Assembly: GCF_001682385.1 (NCBI RefSeq)
Contig: NZ_CP016210.1
Coordinates: 496,001 to 560,000 of the forward strand
Length of the DNA stretch: 64,000 nt
Direction: 5' to 3'
Source of the DNA: Azoarcus olearius
GTDB lineage: Bacteria; Pseudomonadota; Gammaproteobacteria; Burkholderiales; Rhodocyclaceae
Shown here: in pieces, positions 56,940-64,000 of the stretch
Layout of the letters: each line of letters begins with the position of its first letter
Position numbering within the stretch: position 1 is the first letter of the stretch
Notes under the pieces: generated by a model
Seen by the model: only the letters and a program-made list of their open reading frames with translations
The model's database searches: none
What the model was told of the DNA's origin: nothing
Made by a program: the position numbers and the translations under genes

Positions 56940-56968
56940 AGTCTATTGCCTGAATAAAAATACAGCAA
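56940..56968 (-). promoter_or_regulatory. recA promoter with LexA/SOS box
   Basis: On the minus strand CTGTATTTTTATTCAG (plus 56950-56965) matches CTGT-N8-ACAG with one mismatch. It is flanked by a -35-like TTGCTG (plus 56963-56968) and a -10-like TAGACT (plus 56940-56945), 17 bases apart. The operator thus covers the spacer, as in E. coli recA. The predicted start is near 56933, leaving a leader of about 78 bases. Confidence 0.65.
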
Positions 56969-56979
56969 TCCGCCGCGGC

Positions 56980-57465
56980 TCAGCCGCAACGCACGAGCAC
57001 GCCTTCGAGCGCGCGAATCACGGTCTGGCGGCGCACCGCTTCGCGGTCGCCGGCGAAGTGGCAGGTTTCCGCGTCGAGCTGGCCGTCGCCCCATGCCCAA
57101 GCCAGGCACACCATGCCGACGGGTTTCTCCGCGCTGCCGCCCGTCGGGCCTGCCACGCCCGAAACCGCCACCGCGATCTGCGCCGCGCTGCGTGCCTGTG
57201 CGCCCTGGGCCATTTCCCCCACGGTGGCGATGCTGACCGCGCCGGCGCTGCCGAGCGTGGCGGCGCTGACGCCGAGCATCTCGGTCTTCGCCACGTTGGA
57301 ATAGGTGACGAAGCCGCGGTCGAACCAGGCGGAGCTGCCCGCGGTGGCGGTCACGACCTCGGCGATCCAGCCGCCGGTGCAGGATTCGGCGGCGGCGAGC
57401 AGCCAGCCGCGGCGGGCGAGGGCGTCGCCCACCTGGCGGGACAGCGTGGCGAGTTCGGTATCCAT
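56980..57465 (-). CDS. pncC: Nicotinamide-nucleotide amidase (CinA C-terminal domain)
   Basis: This stand-alone 161-aa CinA C-terminal-type protein deamidates nicotinamide mononucleotide to nicotinate mononucleotide, recycling NAD breakdown products. Motifs are LAAAESCTGGWIAEVVTATAGSSAWFDRGFVTYSN with the catalytic Ser, and VSGVAGPTGGSAEKPVGMV. It lacks the N-terminal MoaB-like domain of full CinA. It is two bases from pgpA and precedes recA, as cinA-recA pairs often do. Confidence 0.92.
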   Translation of the reverse strand: MDTELATLSRQVGDALARRGWLLAAAESCTGGWIAEVVTATAGSSAWFDRGFVTYSNVAKTEMLGVSAATLGSAGAVSIATVGEMAQGAQARSAAQIAVAVSGVAGPTGGSAEKPVGMVCLAWAWGDGQLDAETCHFAGDREAVRRQTVIRALEGVLVRCG

Positions 57466-57467
57466 GA

Positions 57468-57950
57468 TCAGGCTCCCAGCAGACGTACGAGCGCCGCCAG
57501 CACCAGCAAGGTATAGCCGGCCGCGATCAGGTCGTCGAGCATGACCCCGAAGCCCCCCTTGAAGCGCCGGTCTGCCCAGCTCACCGGAGGCGGCTTGACG
57601 ATGTCGAAGAAGCGGAACAAGGCCACCGCCGCGGCCTGCCAGGCCAGCGTCGCCGGCGTCAGCAGCAGCACCAGCCAGATCGCGACGATCTCGTCCCATA
57701 CGATGCCGCCGTGGTCGGAGACGCCGAGCGCGCGTCCGGTGCGTTCGGTGGCGAGGATGCCGGCCACGAACAACGCGACCAGCAGCGCCAGGAACACGCC
57801 GTCGGCCAGCGGCGCATGCAGCAGCGGAAACAGCGCCCAGCCGAGCAGCGTGCCCACGGTGCCCGGTGCCCGTGGCGAGAGCCCCGCACCGAAGCCGAGC
57901 GAAAGGAAGTGCGCTGGATGGGACAGCAGCAGGCGGAGCGTGGGGCGCAT
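57468..57950 (-). CDS. pgpA: Phosphatidylglycerophosphatase A
   Basis: This 160-aa inner-membrane phosphatase makes phosphatidylglycerol from its phosphate. Motifs are GFGAGLSPRAPGTVGTLLGW near residues 19-38, then SDHGGIVWDEIVAIWLVL with the acidic catalytic residues and RFFDIVKPPPVSWADRRFKGGFGVMLDDLIAA. It has about four membrane helices. It sits between thiL (four bases upstream) and pncC (two bases downstream), a common thiL-pgpA pairing. Confidence 0.93.
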   Translation of the reverse strand: MRPTLRLLLSHPAHFLSLGFGAGLSPRAPGTVGTLLGWALFPLLHAPLADGVFLALLVALFVAGILATERTGRALGVSDHGGIVWDEIVAIWLVLLLTPATLAWQAAAVALFRFFDIVKPPPVSWADRRFKGGFGVMLDDLIAAGYTLLVLAALVRLLGA

Positions 57951-57954
57951 GGGG

Positions 57955-58965
57955 TCAGCCGAAGTGGTCGTAGCCGCGGGCGGCGAGGGCGGTGAGGGTG
58001 CCATCGGCGCCACGCAGGGCCACCGTGCCCGGCGCATCGCTGAGGGTGCCGATGCGGGTCAGCGGCAGTGCCAGCGCGGAGCCCAGGGCGGTGATCGTCG
58101 CGCGGGCGGCCGGGGGGGCGCAGAACAGCAGTTCATAGTCGTCGCCGCCCGCCAGCAGGCAGCGCCGCGCGAGAGCGGGGCTGGCGCCGGTGGCGTACAG
58201 CGCGGCGAGCGGTAGCGCGTCCTCATGCAGCGTGGCGCCGCAGCGCGATTGCACCAGGATATGGCCGAGGTCGCCGAGCAGGCCGTCGGAGATGTCGAGC
58301 GCGGCGCTGGCCAGCCCGCGCAGCGCCTGTCCCAGCGCGACGCGCGGTTGCGGGCGATGCAGCGCGGCGAGGCAACGCTCGCCGTCGGCCGTGGGGGCGA
58401 ACGTGCCGCGCAACATTTCGAGCCCGAGCGCGGCAAGCCCCGGCTGCCCCGATACCCAGATGTCGTCGCCCGCATTGGCGCCGGCGCGGGTCAGCGCCTG
58501 TCCGCGCGGGACTTCGCCCAGGATGGTTACCGAAAGCGTGAGCGGCCCGCGCGTGGTGTCGCCGCCGGCGAGGTCCACGCCGAAGCGTTCGGCACAGGCA
58601 TAGAAGCCGTCCGCGAAGGCGGCGATCCAGGCGTCGTCCGCCGCGGGCAGCGCGAGCGACAGCAGCGCCCAGCGCGGATCCGCGCCCATTGCGGCCAGAT
58701 CGGACACATTGACCGCGAGCGTCTTCCAGCCCAGGTCGTGAGGGTCGGCATCGGGAAAGAAATGGGTGCCGGCCACCAGCATGTCGGCCGACACGGCGAG
58801 TTCCATGCCGGGGCGTGGGTGCAGCAGGGCGGCATCGTCGCCGCCGGCGAGCGCTGTGTGTCCGCAGGGGCGCGAGAAGTGGCGCTGGATCAGCGCGAAT
58901 TCGCCCGCTGTCGTGGCGGCGGCGTCGGGTGCGTTCTGGCGGGAGGCCGGGGCGGAACTGGGCAT
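57955..58965 (-). CDS. thiL: Thiamine-monophosphate kinase
   Basis: This 336-aa enzyme phosphorylates thiamine monophosphate to the active diphosphate. The PurM-like fold shows GEFALIQRHFSRP at the start, GGDDAALL, then VSADMLVAGTHFFPDADPHDLGWKTLAVNVSDLAAMGADPRWALLSLALP. GVDLAGGDTTRGPLTLSVTILGE follows and DISDGLLGDLGHIL comes near the end, all standard. It is first of the thiL-pgpA-pncC run. The 134 bases upstream to rnfH are GC-rich with no gene. Confidence 0.94.
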   Translation of the reverse strand: MPSSAPASRQNAPDAAATTAGEFALIQRHFSRPCGHTALAGGDDAALLHPRPGMELAVSADMLVAGTHFFPDADPHDLGWKTLAVNVSDLAAMGADPRWALLSLALPAADDAWIAAFADGFYACAERFGVDLAGGDTTRGPLTLSVTILGEVPRGQALTRAGANAGDDIWVSGQPGLAALGLEMLRGTFAPTADGERCLAALHRPQPRVALGQALRGLASAALDISDGLLGDLGHILVQSRCGATLHEDALPLAALYATGASPALARRCLLAGGDDYELLFCAPPAARATITALGSALALPLTRIGTLSDAPGTVALRGADGTLTALAARGYDHFG

Positions 58966-59099
58966 CGGCGCAATCGCGCCGGCATGGATGCAGCGGCGCT
59001 GGGGCTGGAAAGCCGCGAGCTTACCGCAGTGCCGCGGCGCCGTCCGCAGGACGAAGCGCGGCGCGAGACGGAGGACTCAGCCGGCGCCGCGCCCCGCGC

Positions 59100-59381
59100 T
59101 CATTCGTCCTCGTCGTCGTCCGAACCGTTCTTGCGCGGCACCTGGCTCGGGTCGCAGATGATCGGGCGGTAGATCTCGACCCGGTCGCCCGGCTTCAGCG
59201 GTGCATCGAGCTTGGCGAGCTTGCCGAAGATGCCGACCTTCTGGGTGCCCAGGTCGATCTGCGGAAAGGCCTTCAGGATGCCCGAGATCTCGATCGCCTC
59301 CTGCACGGTGGCGGTGTCGGGAACGTCGATCTTCAGCCAGACTGGCTGGGCGACGTCGGCGTACGCAACTCCGATGCGCAT
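59100..59381 (-). CDS. rnfH: RnfH family ubiquitin-like protein
   Basis: This 93-aa beta-grasp protein encoded with Rnf clusters may aid complex assembly or stability; its exact role is unclear. It begins MRIGVAYADVAQPVWLKIDV and contains GKLAKLDAPLKPGDRVEIYRPIICDP, the conserved RnfH core. The last residues are acidic (DDDEDE). It follows rnfE by 20 bases as the last gene of the rnf operon. Confidence 0.92.
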   Translation of the reverse strand: MRIGVAYADVAQPVWLKIDVPDTATVQEAIEISGILKAFPQIDLGTQKVGIFGKLAKLDAPLKPGDRVEIYRPIICDPSQVPRKNGSDDDEDE

Positions 59382-59401
59382 GATGGGGTCCTCGTAGCGG
59401 A

Positions 59402-60136
59402 TCAGGCGGGGGCGGTGTCGGCGCCGGAGGCCGCTGCCGCGCGGCGTTCGGCCCGCTGCGACAGCACCCGGTGGGCGGCGATCAGGCAACCGATGACGAA
59501 GAATGCGCCGGGCGGCAGGATCATCATCAGGAAGCCCTTGTAGCCGGGGATCAGCGTCAGTTCGAGAAACGCGAACTGGCTGCCGAGCATGTTGCTGGCG
59601 CCGGCGAACAGCGTGCCGCTGCCGAGGATTTCGCGGATGCCGCCGAGCACCACCAGCGTGGCGGTGAAGCCCAGCCCCATGCCGAGACCATCCACCGCGG
59701 ACGACAGCACCGGGTTCTGGGACGCGAAAGCCTCGGCGCGGCCGAGGATGGCGCAGTTGACGACGATCAGCGCGATGAACAGGCCCAGCACCTGGTACAG
59801 CTCGTACATCCAGGCATTCATGCTCATGTCGATCAGGCTGACCAGCGTCGCAATGACGACGACGAACACCGGAATGCGCACATTGGGGCTGACGAAGTTG
59901 CGGATCGAGGAAATCAGCATGTTCGACAGGATCAGCACGGCCGTGGTGGCCAGTCCCATGCCAAGCCCGTTGGTCGCGCTGCTGGTCACCGCCAGGGTGG
60001 GGCACAGCGCGATCATCTGCGCCAGCACCGGGTTGTTGGACCACAAGCCGTCCTTGATCAGGCTGGCATAAGACGGACCGCTCGGGGCGGGCTGGGCGCC
60101 GCCGTCGGCGGCCGCGCTTGCGCAGGCTTCGCTCAT
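59402..60136 (-). CDS. rnfE: Rnf complex subunit E
   Basis: This integral membrane subunit of the ion-pumping ferredoxin:NAD oxidoreductase has 244 aa and about six helices. Core motifs are NPVLAQMIALCPTLAVTSSATNGLGMG, IYELYQ-like MYELYQVLGLFIALIVVNCAILGRAEAFA and FAGASNMLG. A poorly conserved Ala-rich tail ends the protein. RnfA and RnfE are homologous, inverted partners in the membrane that coordinate an Fe-S cluster via conserved Cys (CPTLA; NCAILGR). It is 10 bases after rnfG. Confidence 0.94.
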   Translation of the reverse strand: MSEACASAAADGGAQPAPSGPSYASLIKDGLWSNNPVLAQMIALCPTLAVTSSATNGLGMGLATTAVLILSNMLISSIRNFVSPNVRIPVFVVVIATLVSLIDMSMNAWMYELYQVLGLFIALIVVNCAILGRAEAFASQNPVLSSAVDGLGMGLGFTATLVVLGGIREILGSGTLFAGASNMLGSQFAFLELTLIPGYKGFLMMILPPGAFFVIGCLIAAHRVLSQRAERRAAAASGADTAPA

Positions 60137-60146
60137 GACATTCTCC

Positions 60147-60773
60147 TCAGGATCGGGGGGCGCCGTCGGCGATCATCGCCTCGCGGTTGCCGGTGTAGAG
60201 TTCGAGTCCGCGCTTGACTGCGCCGACCACGGCGCGCGGGGTGATGGTGGCGCCGGCGAACTGGTCGAACACCCCGCCGTCCTTCTTTACCGCCCACAGC
60301 GCGGGTGCGGGATCGTCCAGCGACTTGCCGTTGAAGCCGAGCACCCAAGGCGTCTTGGCGAGTTCGATCTTGTCGCCCAGCCCCGGCGTTTCGGTGTGGC
60401 CGGTGACGCGCACGCCGGTCAGGCGACCGTCGAGATCGATGCCCATCACCAGCTTGATGGTGCCGGAATAGCCCTTGTTCTCCATCCCGAACACGACGCC
60501 GGTGACCGCGCCGGCTTTGCGTGCGCGATAGACCTTGATCTCGCGCCCGGCGGCGTCCTTGATCGTGACGGTGTCGGCCATCAGGTCGTTGTCGAAGCTG
60601 CCCGGCGGCAGCACTTCGGCCAGCGCGGCCTGGGTCTTGCGCATCTGCGCTTCGGCGATGCGCGGAGCGGCGCTCTGGTAGGCCACCGCGAGCGCGGCGC
60701 CGGTGATCAGGGCGACCGCGGCGAGCGAGGCGCCCTGGTACCAGAGGGTGTCGAATTGCTTGGCGATGTCCAT
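60147..60773 (-). CDS. rnfG: Rnf complex subunit G (covalent FMN)
   Basis: This 208-aa subunit has one N-terminal membrane helix (about 15-33) and a periplasmic FMN domain. The flavinylation motif is DQFAGATITPRAV with T176 as the expected FMN-bearing residue. TGHTETPGLGDKIE is the other signature. It sits 16 bases downstream of rnfD. An ApbE-type flavin transferase, needed to attach FMN, is not encoded in the window. Confidence 0.93.
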   Translation of the reverse strand: MDIAKQFDTLWYQGASLAAVALITGAALAVAYQSAAPRIAEAQMRKTQAALAEVLPPGSFDNDLMADTVTIKDAAGREIKVYRARKAGAVTGVVFGMENKGYSGTIKLVMGIDLDGRLTGVRVTGHTETPGLGDKIELAKTPWVLGFNGKSLDDPAPALWAVKKDGGVFDQFAGATITPRAVVGAVKRGLELYTGNREAMIADGAPRS

Positions 60774-60789
60774 GGTGCGCGCCTTGATG

Positions 60790-61845
60790 TCAGCGGGATT
60801 CGGCGGGATTCAGCGCGCGACCGTCGCGGCTGCGGCCGAAGATGCGCGGCCGGGTGTATTGGTCGATCAGCGGCGCGGTGGCATTCATCAGCATCACCGC
60901 GAACGCGATGCCTTCGGGGTAGGCACCCCAGGTGCGGATGATCCAGGTGAGCAGTCCGCAGCCGATACCGAAGATCCACTGTCCGAGCGGCGTGCTCGGC
61001 GAGGTGACGTAGTCGGTGGCGATGAAGAAGGCCGCGAGCATCACGCCGCCCGACAGCAGATGGGTCAGCGGGCCGAGGTACAGGTCCGGCGCGATCGCGC
61101 TGGCGAGCGCCGCGGGCGCTGCGACGCCGGCCAGGAAGGCGAGCGGGATGCGGGCGGTGATGATGCGCTGGAAGATCAGGAAGACGCCGCCGGCGAGCAG
61201 CAGCAAGGCGCTGGTTTCGCCCAGGCTGCCCTGGCGGTCGCCGAGGCCGAACGCGGCGGCCGAGTAGTGGCCGGTCAGCGACTGGCCGAGCAGGATGCCC
61301 TTGGTGGCCTCGCTCTTGACGTGGCCGAGCAGCGAGGCGCTGCTCATCGCGTCGGGCACCCCGGCGCCGAAGGTGATCGACAGCGCCTCGATCGCGCCCG
61401 GCAGCGTCTCCGGCGTGGGCAGCAGCCACTGCGTCATTTCCACCGGAAACGAGATCAGCAGCATCACGCGGGCGGCCATCGCCGGGTTGAACAGGTTCTG
61501 GCCGAGGCCGCCGAACAGGTGCTTGGTGACGATGATCGCGAACGCACCGCCCAGCGCGCCGATCCACCACGGCGCCCACGGCGGCAGCGACAGCGCGAGC
61601 AGCCAGCCGGTGAGCACCGCGGAGCCGTCGAACAGTGCGCGCCGGGTGTCGATGCCGCGGATGCGGGTCGAGAAGGCTTCGGCCAGCAGACAGGAGAGCA
61701 GCGTGACCAGCCACAGGTAGACGGCGGGCCAGCCGAAGCGCCAGAAGCCGGCCAGCGTGGCGGGCACCAGCGCCAGCATCACCAGCGTCATGACCCGGCC
61801 GACCTTGCGCGCGCCGTGGGCGTGGGGGGAGGAAATCGCGTTCAT
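60790..61845 (-). CDS. rnfD: Rnf complex subunit D
   Basis: This integral membrane subunit has 351 aa and about 10 helices, related to NqrB. Key stretches are LFDGSAVLTGWLLALSLPP, GGLGQNLFNPAMAARV and YLGPLTHLLSGGVMLAAFF. The segment where relatives carry a covalent FMN on threonine reads PDAMSSASLLGHV, with Ser at 171. Whether this Ser is flavinylated is open. The start overlaps the rnfC stop by four bases. Confidence 0.94.
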   Translation of the reverse strand: MNAISSPHAHGARKVGRVMTLVMLALVPATLAGFWRFGWPAVYLWLVTLLSCLLAEAFSTRIRGIDTRRALFDGSAVLTGWLLALSLPPWAPWWIGALGGAFAIIVTKHLFGGLGQNLFNPAMAARVMLLISFPVEMTQWLLPTPETLPGAIEALSITFGAGVPDAMSSASLLGHVKSEATKGILLGQSLTGHYSAAAFGLGDRQGSLGETSALLLLAGGVFLIFQRIITARIPLAFLAGVAAPAALASAIAPDLYLGPLTHLLSGGVMLAAFFIATDYVTSPSTPLGQWIFGIGCGLLTWIIRTWGAYPEGIAFAVMLMNATAPLIDQYTRPRIFGRSRDGRALNPAESR

Positions 61846-63401
61846 GCTGGGCTCTCTTCGCTGGCGGGTGCGGGTGCGGCGGCCTTCTTGGCAGCGGCCT
61901 TGGCGGCGGCTTCGGCCTTGGCCTTTTCACGTTCGGCCTTGCGGCGCGCGGCGGCCTCGGCCTTCTCGCGCGCTTCCTGTTCCATGCGCGCGGTGCGTGC
62001 ATCGGCCAGCTGCTTGATCGCGTCCTGCTTCATCTTGTTGCGATCCTGCGCGGCGAGTTCGCCCTTGGCGTGGTTGAAGTAATGCACCAGCGGAATCTTG
62101 CTCGGGCAGACGTAGGAGCAGGTGCCGCAGCCGATGCAGTCCTTGAGGCCGATATCGACCGAGGCGGCGAGGTCGCCGTGCTTGATCAGCGCGGCCATGT
62201 CGAGCGGCATCAGGCCGATCGGGCAGGCGCCGACGCAGGAGGCGCAGCGGATGCAGGGGCCGGCGCTGGTGTCCTCGGTGCCGTAGCTGCCGACTTCGCC
62301 CGCGACCAGCGCGAGCAGGCCACCGCTGCCCTTGATGACCGGAATCTCCAGCGACTGGACCGCGAGGCCCATCATCGGGCCGCCCATCACATAGCGCACC
62401 GCCTCGGCCTTGAGGCCGCCGCAGAAGGCCAGCAGCGCCGACAAGGGCGTGCCGATGCGGACTTCGACGTTGCGCGGGGTGCGCACCGCGCCGCCGGACA
62501 CGGTGACGATGCGGCGCGTCAGCGGCTCGCCGAAGCGGATCGCGCGGTGGATGGCCGCCGCGGTGCCGACGTTCTGCACCATCACGCCGATGTCGGCGGG
62601 GCGCCCGCCGGCGGGAATCTCGCGCCCGGTAAGCCATTCGATCAGCTGCTTCTCCGAGCCCATCGGGTAGCGGCTGGGCACCGCCACCACCTTCACCTCG
62701 GGGAACGCGCCGGCCGCGGCTTCCAGCGCCGCGATCGCCTCCGGCTTGTTGTTCTCGACACCGATCAGCACCTCGCGGCCGCCCATCGCGTGCAGGATGA
62801 TGCGCGCGCCGTCGATCACCTGATTGGCGCGGTCGCGCATCAGGCGGTCGTCACAAGTCAGGTAGGGTTCGCATTCGCCGCCGTTGAGGATCAGCGTCGG
62901 GATCGCGGTCTTCTGGCCGAGCGACAGCTTGACCGCCGCCGGGAAGGTGGCGCCGCCCATGCCGACGATGCCGGCCTCGGCGACGCGGCGGGAAATCTCG
63001 GCGGCGCTGAGCGCAAACGGGTCGTTGTGCTCGGCCGGCAGCGCCTCATCGGCGCCATCCGGCTCGAGCAGGATCGCCGGCCCGGGCAGGCCGGAGGGAT
63101 GGGGCACCGGCACTTCGGCGATGCCGACCACGATGCCCGAGGTCGGGGCGTGGATCGGCGCCGAGATTGCGCCCTGCGCTTCGGCCAGCAACTGGTTGCG
63201 CAGCACCCGGGTGCCGACCTCGACGATGGGCCGCGCGGGCGCGCCGATGTGCTGGCTGAGCGGCAGCACCAGGCGGTCCGGCAGCGGCACCAGCGCGATC
63301 TCGGTGTCGGCGGTGAGTTGCTTGCGGCCTTCGGGGTGCACGCCCCAGGGATTGAGCAGGCGGGCGAGACGGGCAAGGGGCGGAATGGAGGGCGAGCCCA
63401 T
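61842..63401 (-). CDS. rnfC: Rnf complex subunit C (NADH-binding, 2x[4Fe-4S])
   Basis: This peripheral subunit, NuoF/SLBB-like, exchanges electrons with NADH through FMN. It has 519 aa. The N-terminal RnfC barrel-sandwich domain is followed by the nucleotide/FMN fold (GIVGMGGATFPAAVKLS, LNGGECEPYLTCDD) and an SLBB segment. Two ferredoxin motifs (CIRCASCVGACPIGL and CIGCGTCSYVCPSKIP) follow. The last 80 residues form an Ala/Lys/Glu-rich helix (AREKAEAAARRKAERE), variable between species. It follows rnfB by 10 bases. Confidence 0.95.
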   Translation of the reverse strand: MGSPSIPPLARLARLLNPWGVHPEGRKQLTADTEIALVPLPDRLVLPLSQHIGAPARPIVEVGTRVLRNQLLAEAQGAISAPIHAPTSGIVVGIAEVPVPHPSGLPGPAILLEPDGADEALPAEHNDPFALSAAEISRRVAEAGIVGMGGATFPAAVKLSLGQKTAIPTLILNGGECEPYLTCDDRLMRDRANQVIDGARIILHAMGGREVLIGVENNKPEAIAALEAAAGAFPEVKVVAVPSRYPMGSEKQLIEWLTGREIPAGGRPADIGVMVQNVGTAAAIHRAIRFGEPLTRRIVTVSGGAVRTPRNVEVRIGTPLSALLAFCGGLKAEAVRYVMGGPMMGLAVQSLEIPVIKGSGGLLALVAGEVGSYGTEDTSAGPCIRCASCVGACPIGLMPLDMAALIKHGDLAASVDIGLKDCIGCGTCSYVCPSKIPLVHYFNHAKGELAAQDRNKMKQDAIKQLADARTARMEQEAREKAEAAARRKAEREKAKAEAAAKAAAKKAAAPAPASEESPA

Positions 63402-63411
63402 GTTCGTATCC

Positions 63412-63939
63412 TCAGGCGGCGACAGGCTTGGGCCACACCCAGCTCTGCTGGGTGACCGGGATGGGCGACAGCGTGATCGCGCCCGTGGGGCAGACGTCCT
63501 CGCACTTGGCGCAGCCGGTGCAGGCGTCGCGGATCACGGTGTGGACCTGCTTGACCGCGCCGAGGATGGCGTCGGTGGGGCAGGACTTGTAGCACTTGGT
63601 GCAGCCGATGCAGATTTCCTCGGTGACGCCGGCGATCCGGGGGCCGTCGTCGCTCATGCCCGAGGTATCGACCGTGATGCCGAGCTTTTCGGCCAGGGCG
63701 ACGGCGAGCGCCTTGCCGCCCGGCGGGCAACAGGTGACCGGGGCCTCGCCGGCGACGATCGCCGCGGCCGCGCCCGCACAGCCCGGGAAGCCGCACTGGC
63801 CGCACTGGGAGCCGGGCATCATGGCTTCGATTTCCGCCACCGCGCTGTCGGGCTCGACGTAGAAGCGGCGCGCCGCGACGCCGAGCGCGACGCCACAGAA
63901 GGCCCCGATCAGGGCGACGCTGGTAACTGCGATCAACAT
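63412..63939 (-). CDS. rnfB: Rnf complex subunit B (polyferredoxin)
   Basis: This 175-aa subunit links ferredoxin to the membrane complex. An N-terminal membrane helix (about 3-22) precedes a Fe-S-binding four-Cys segment ([14 protein letters not shown] with TCCPPGG). Two [4Fe-4S] ferredoxin motifs follow ([15 protein letters not shown] and [15 protein letters not shown]). The length fits the short proteobacterial RnfB type. It is 17 bases downstream of rnfA. Confidence 0.95.
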   Translation of the reverse strand: MLIAVTSVALIGAFCGVALGVAARRFYVEPDSAVAEIEAMMPGSQCGQCGFPGCAGAAAAIVAGEAPVTCCPPGGKALAVALAEKLGITVDTSGMSDDGPRIAGVTEEICIGCTKCYKSCPTDAILGAVKQVHTVIRDACTGCAKCEDVCPTGAITLSPIPVTQQSWVWPKPVAA

Positions 63940-63956
63940 CTTCGTGCTCCCGGGAT

Positions 63957-64000
63957 TCAGTGGTTGGTGAGGCCGGCAAAGCCCATGAAGGCGAGCGACA
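63957..64000 (-). CDS. rnfA: Rnf complex subunit A, 3' end only
   Basis: Only the last 14 residues are inside the window, translating as [13 protein letters not shown] before TGA. This matches the well-known C-terminus of RnfA/RsxA (LAFMGFSGL-type). The rest of the gene lies beyond base 64000. Its position upstream of rnfB fits the standard rnfABCDGE order. Confidence 0.8.
   Translation of the reverse strand, partial: SLAFMGFAGLTNH

Overview
The window is about 64 kb of a very GC-rich, densely coded bacterial chromosome. I read it as a betaproteobacterium of the Rhodocyclales type (Azoarcus/Thauera/Aromatoleum-like). The basis is inference from protein style, the lptB-rpoN-hpf-ptsN-hprK cluster, ubiC-ubiA, an Rnf complex and a large beta-oxidation operon; no rRNA or other phylogenetic marker is present. 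I see no rRNA, tRNA, CRISPR array, prophage, insertion sequence or plasmid origin. Nearly all long open frames opposite the genes called here are GC-driven shadows.

Layout. 137-2201: an OmpR-type response regulator and its sensor kinase. 2241-3589: an ammonium transporter behind a sigma-54 promoter with two NtrC-type sites. 3605-4793: a Crp/Fnr-family regulator divergent from a cytochrome c'-like protein, with an FNR-like palindrome between them. 4836-7643: a large secreted esterase/phytase-like protein. 7901-20703: a fatty-acid beta-oxidation region with a FadE-type dehydrogenase, two thiolases, two multifunctional hydratase/dehydrogenases, a thioesterase, a FadL-type porin and a separate crotonase. 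It is punctuated by repeat-derived DNA: an in-frame triple 81-bp repeat at the fadE/fadI junction, a REP-like 3' end of fadJ, and a 455-bp repeat-filled gap. 20727-28732: YdcF-like protein, MetY, DUF2802/SPOR/FliW, RidA, RecG, UbiC and UbiA. 28830-34203: a giant FAD/Fe-S oxidoreductase, a RidA-like protein, a YqaA-like protein and PsiF. 34283-45964: an FHA/degenerate-cyclase protein, TtcA, pteridine-reductase-like SDR, MidA-type methyltransferase, hydrolase, two glutathione transferases, CCA enzyme, an NDUFA9-like protein, Slt and 5-FTHF cyclo-ligase. 45971-51178: a PAS/GGDEF cyclase with an upstream solute-binding protein, and IlvA. 51303-58965: hprK, ptsN, hpf, rpoN, lptB, recX, recA, pncC, pgpA and thiL. 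59100-64000: rnfH, E, G, D, C, B and the 3' end of rnfA.

The parts connect around nitrogen and energy. RpoN and the PTS-Ntr proteins (PtsN, HprK) are encoded here, and the amt upstream region carries the sites such a system would use. Rnf could supply low-potential electrons. The FadL-to-thiolase block forms a complete uptake and beta-oxidation route. I did not find a wholly new defence or mobile system. The most unusual signals are the repeat invasions of the fad operon, the regulatory architectures at amt and at the Crp/Fnr gene, and a few uncharacterised domain combinations.
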